Below are positions 5,138 to 6,474 of a stretch of 6,474 nt of DNA, in pieces (position 1 is the stretch's first letter; every line of letters starts with the position of its first letter). The position numbers and the translations under genes were made by a program. Origin of the DNA: Methylacidiphilaceae bacterium (lineage in GTDB: Bacteria; Verrucomicrobiota; Verrucomicrobiia; Methylacidiphilales; Methylacidiphilaceae); NCBI GenBank assembly GCA_028687155.1, contig JAQUAR010000010.1, forward strand, positions 7,797-14,270, given 5' to 3'. The notes beneath the pieces were generated by a model. That model was not told the origin of the DNA, ran no database searches, and saw nothing but the letters and a program-made list of their open reading frames with translations.

Positions 5138-6474
5138 CTAACGAGGAATGAGATGCAGGAGAAATTGCACGCGCTTGAAGCTTCGACGCCCGAAACGGGG
5201 ATGGAGCTTCACGACTGCTTCTCCATCCTTCAATTTAGGGAAAACATAAGGAGAGTAGAGCAGGTCCTTCCGGAAGTTGATCTGGAAGTCCTGCGCCGCA
5301 ATCGGCTTGTTGAGATCGAAGAGGAGTTCCTGAGTACCCCTCGCCAGATAGCCATCGCTCCGATCGACCTCGCCGAAAAGGCGGGACGCAAACTCGTTGG
5401 TCGCCGTATGCGGATTCCGGAGAAAGATCATGGTGGCGGTGTTGGTGAGGATGGCGTCGATTTCGGGCTTCGGGAGTCGACCCTCCAAGACTGCCAGAGA
5501 CTGAAAAGCGACGATGCAGGCACAGCCGTATTCCCGTGCTTTGTCAAAGAAGCCCCGTTCGCCTGTCCAGTCTCCCGTCGTCGCCACCGTGGCGAACTCG
5601 TCGCAGAGGTAGACGAGGGGTCGTTCCTGGTTGATGGTCGCCCCTCCCTCCTTCTTCAAGGTCTTCCGTGCAAGCACGGTTCGGAAGAAGTCGAGCTTGA
5701 GCAAGAGGCTCGCGACCTTCGCTGCGTTGCGCCACCGGGCGAAGTTCATGTCGAGCACGACGATCTTCCCCTGGTCGATCACCTCGCGGAACGAGAGCTT
5801 CCCCCCGGGTTGAACCATCTGGCTAAAGGGCGGCTGCGTCATGAGGGAGGTGAGGGTAGAGACGGTCATGCCGATGGAGCCGGATGTGCGTTCGTTGGCG
5901 ATGTTGAGATATTCTCCTCGAAAGTAGAGATAGACCTCATCGGAACTTGGATCCTTCCGTTGGTCTCGAAGGACGCGTTCGTACTGCTCAAGCCACCGCT
6001 GGAGCGGACCGTGCTCCGGTTCCGGAACCGAGGTGCGGTTCAGCTCGGAGAGCAGAGCTACTCCCTGGTCGGCTTCACCGAGGAAATCGAGAAAGAGCTC
6101 ACGAAGTTCGGAGCACCGGTCCTCGAAGAGGCCGCAGTGGGCAAGGAGCCCTCGAAGTCGATTGGCGACCTCCCCGAGGACGGTGACCGCCGATCCATAG
6201 AGAGTCTCGTCGACCCGGTGCGAATAGAGCGTTGTTCGGAGGGTGCGGACCTGGGGGAGATAGCCGACGAGCGAGTACGCCGCAGGCGCCCCCTTTAGCC
6301 TTGGTTGGGAATCTCCTTCGATCAGCCGTATGGCCGTCTCCAGCGCGCTCCTCCGGAGAAGCCACGCTTCCCGTTCGTCGTCCTCCACTGGACAGCTCCC
6401 GTCCCGACAGGAATGGAGACTCTTCTTTACCAGAGCAAAAAGGAGAGGGATTTCGGCCTCGATCCGGTTCGAGA
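5138..6474 (-). CDS. VirD4/TraG-type T4SS coupling ATPase, 5' end outside the window
   Basis: Type IV coupling proteins are inner-membrane hexameric ATPases that pass the relaxase-bound DNA to the secretion channel. The visible 444 residues carry the C-terminal part of the motor. Numbering from the GTG codon at 6388, a long helical region (1-145) may include the all-alpha domain typical of these proteins. GKIVVLDMNFAR (207-218) is the beta strand seen before Walker B in this family. PLVYLCDEFATV (257-268) is the Walker B strand with D263 and E264. IVAFQSLAVLEGR (292-304) matches the conserved strand with Gln. The block 311-342, with ILTNTATMIFLRNP, matches the TraG/TraD C-terminal (TraM-recognition) region. 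The GTG at 6388 is not the start: the frame stays open without a stop to the window edge and continues as protein. The N-terminal membrane segments and the Walker A lysine must lie upstream. It ends in TAG and heads the visible cluster. Confidence 0.9.
   Translation of the reverse strand, partial: SNRIEAEIPLLFALVKKSLHSCRDGSCPVEDDEREAWLLRRSALETAIRLIEGDSQPRLKGAPAAYSLVGYLPQVRTLRTTLYSHRVDETLYGSAVTVLGEVANRLRGLLAHCGLFEDRCSELRELFLDFLGEADQGVALLSELNRTSVPEPEHGPLQRWLEQYERVLRDQRKDPSSDEVYLYFRGEYLNIANERTSGSIGMTVSTLTSLMTQPPFSQMVQPGGKLSFREVIDQGKIVVLDMNFARWRNAAKVASLLLKLDFFRTVLARKTLKKEGGATINQERPLVYLCDEFATVATTGDWTGERGFFDKAREYGCACIVAFQSLAVLEGRLPKPEIDAILTNTATMIFLRNPHTATNEFASRLFGEVDRSDGYLARGTQELLFDLNKPIAAQDFQINFRKDLLYSPYVFPKLKDGEAVVKLHPRFGRRSFKRVQFLLHLIPR

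Noticed and set aside
5096..6298. Open frame of 400 codons on the plus strand opposite the coupling protein gene.
   Set aside because: It lies antisense to a clearly recognisable coupling ATPase. Its translation is charged and featureless, which is a common effect of GC-rich codon use on the opposite strand.

Overview
The window is a GC-rich bacterial fragment (close to 60% by eye). It is almost entirely one minus-strand gene cluster of a conjugative type IV secretion system (T4SS), as carried by plasmids or integrative conjugative elements. N-terminal signal peptides and TrbJ/TrbL-type proteins point to a Gram-negative host. The sequence alone does not let me name the species or phylum. No rRNA, tRNA, transposase, CRISPR array or defence gene was recognised.

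Reading along the minus strand, from high to low coordinates, the layout is as follows. (1) 6474-5138 is the C-terminal two thirds or so of a VirD4/TraG-type coupling ATPase, cut by the window edge, so its Walker A motif lies outside. (2) 5093-4701 is a 130-residue protein with three membrane segments. (3) 4668-4375 is a 97-residue protein with one membrane segment. (4) 4374-3748 is a 208-residue soluble protein of unknown family, whose ATG directly follows the TAG of gene 3 in the same frame. (5) 3695-2019 is a TrbJ/VirB5-like exported coiled-coil protein, about twice the usual size, with a long charge-free Gly/Met-rich centre. (6) 1940-357 is a TrbL/VirB6-like polytopic inner-membrane channel protein. 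On the plus strand, 1-282 is the 3' end of an unrelated or unrecognised gene that converges on the cluster. Gaps between the minus-strand genes are 0 to 78 bases, so a single transcript starting upstream of 6474 is likely. No promoter is visible inside the window.

A working model follows from the families. The coupling protein brings the relaxase-DNA complex to the channel. The TrbL-like protein forms part of the inner-membrane translocation platform. The TrbJ-like protein is exported to the periplasm or pilus. The small membrane proteins and the 208-residue protein, lying between the coupling protein and the TrbJ-like gene, are candidate lineage-specific accessory parts.

The most noteworthy observations are the 162-residue stretch without charge or histidine in the TrbJ-like protein, the in-frame TAG-ATG junction that could give a membrane-anchored fusion by readthrough, the use of TAG as the stop codon by all six minus-strand genes, and three adjacent unrecognised genes inside the transfer cluster.
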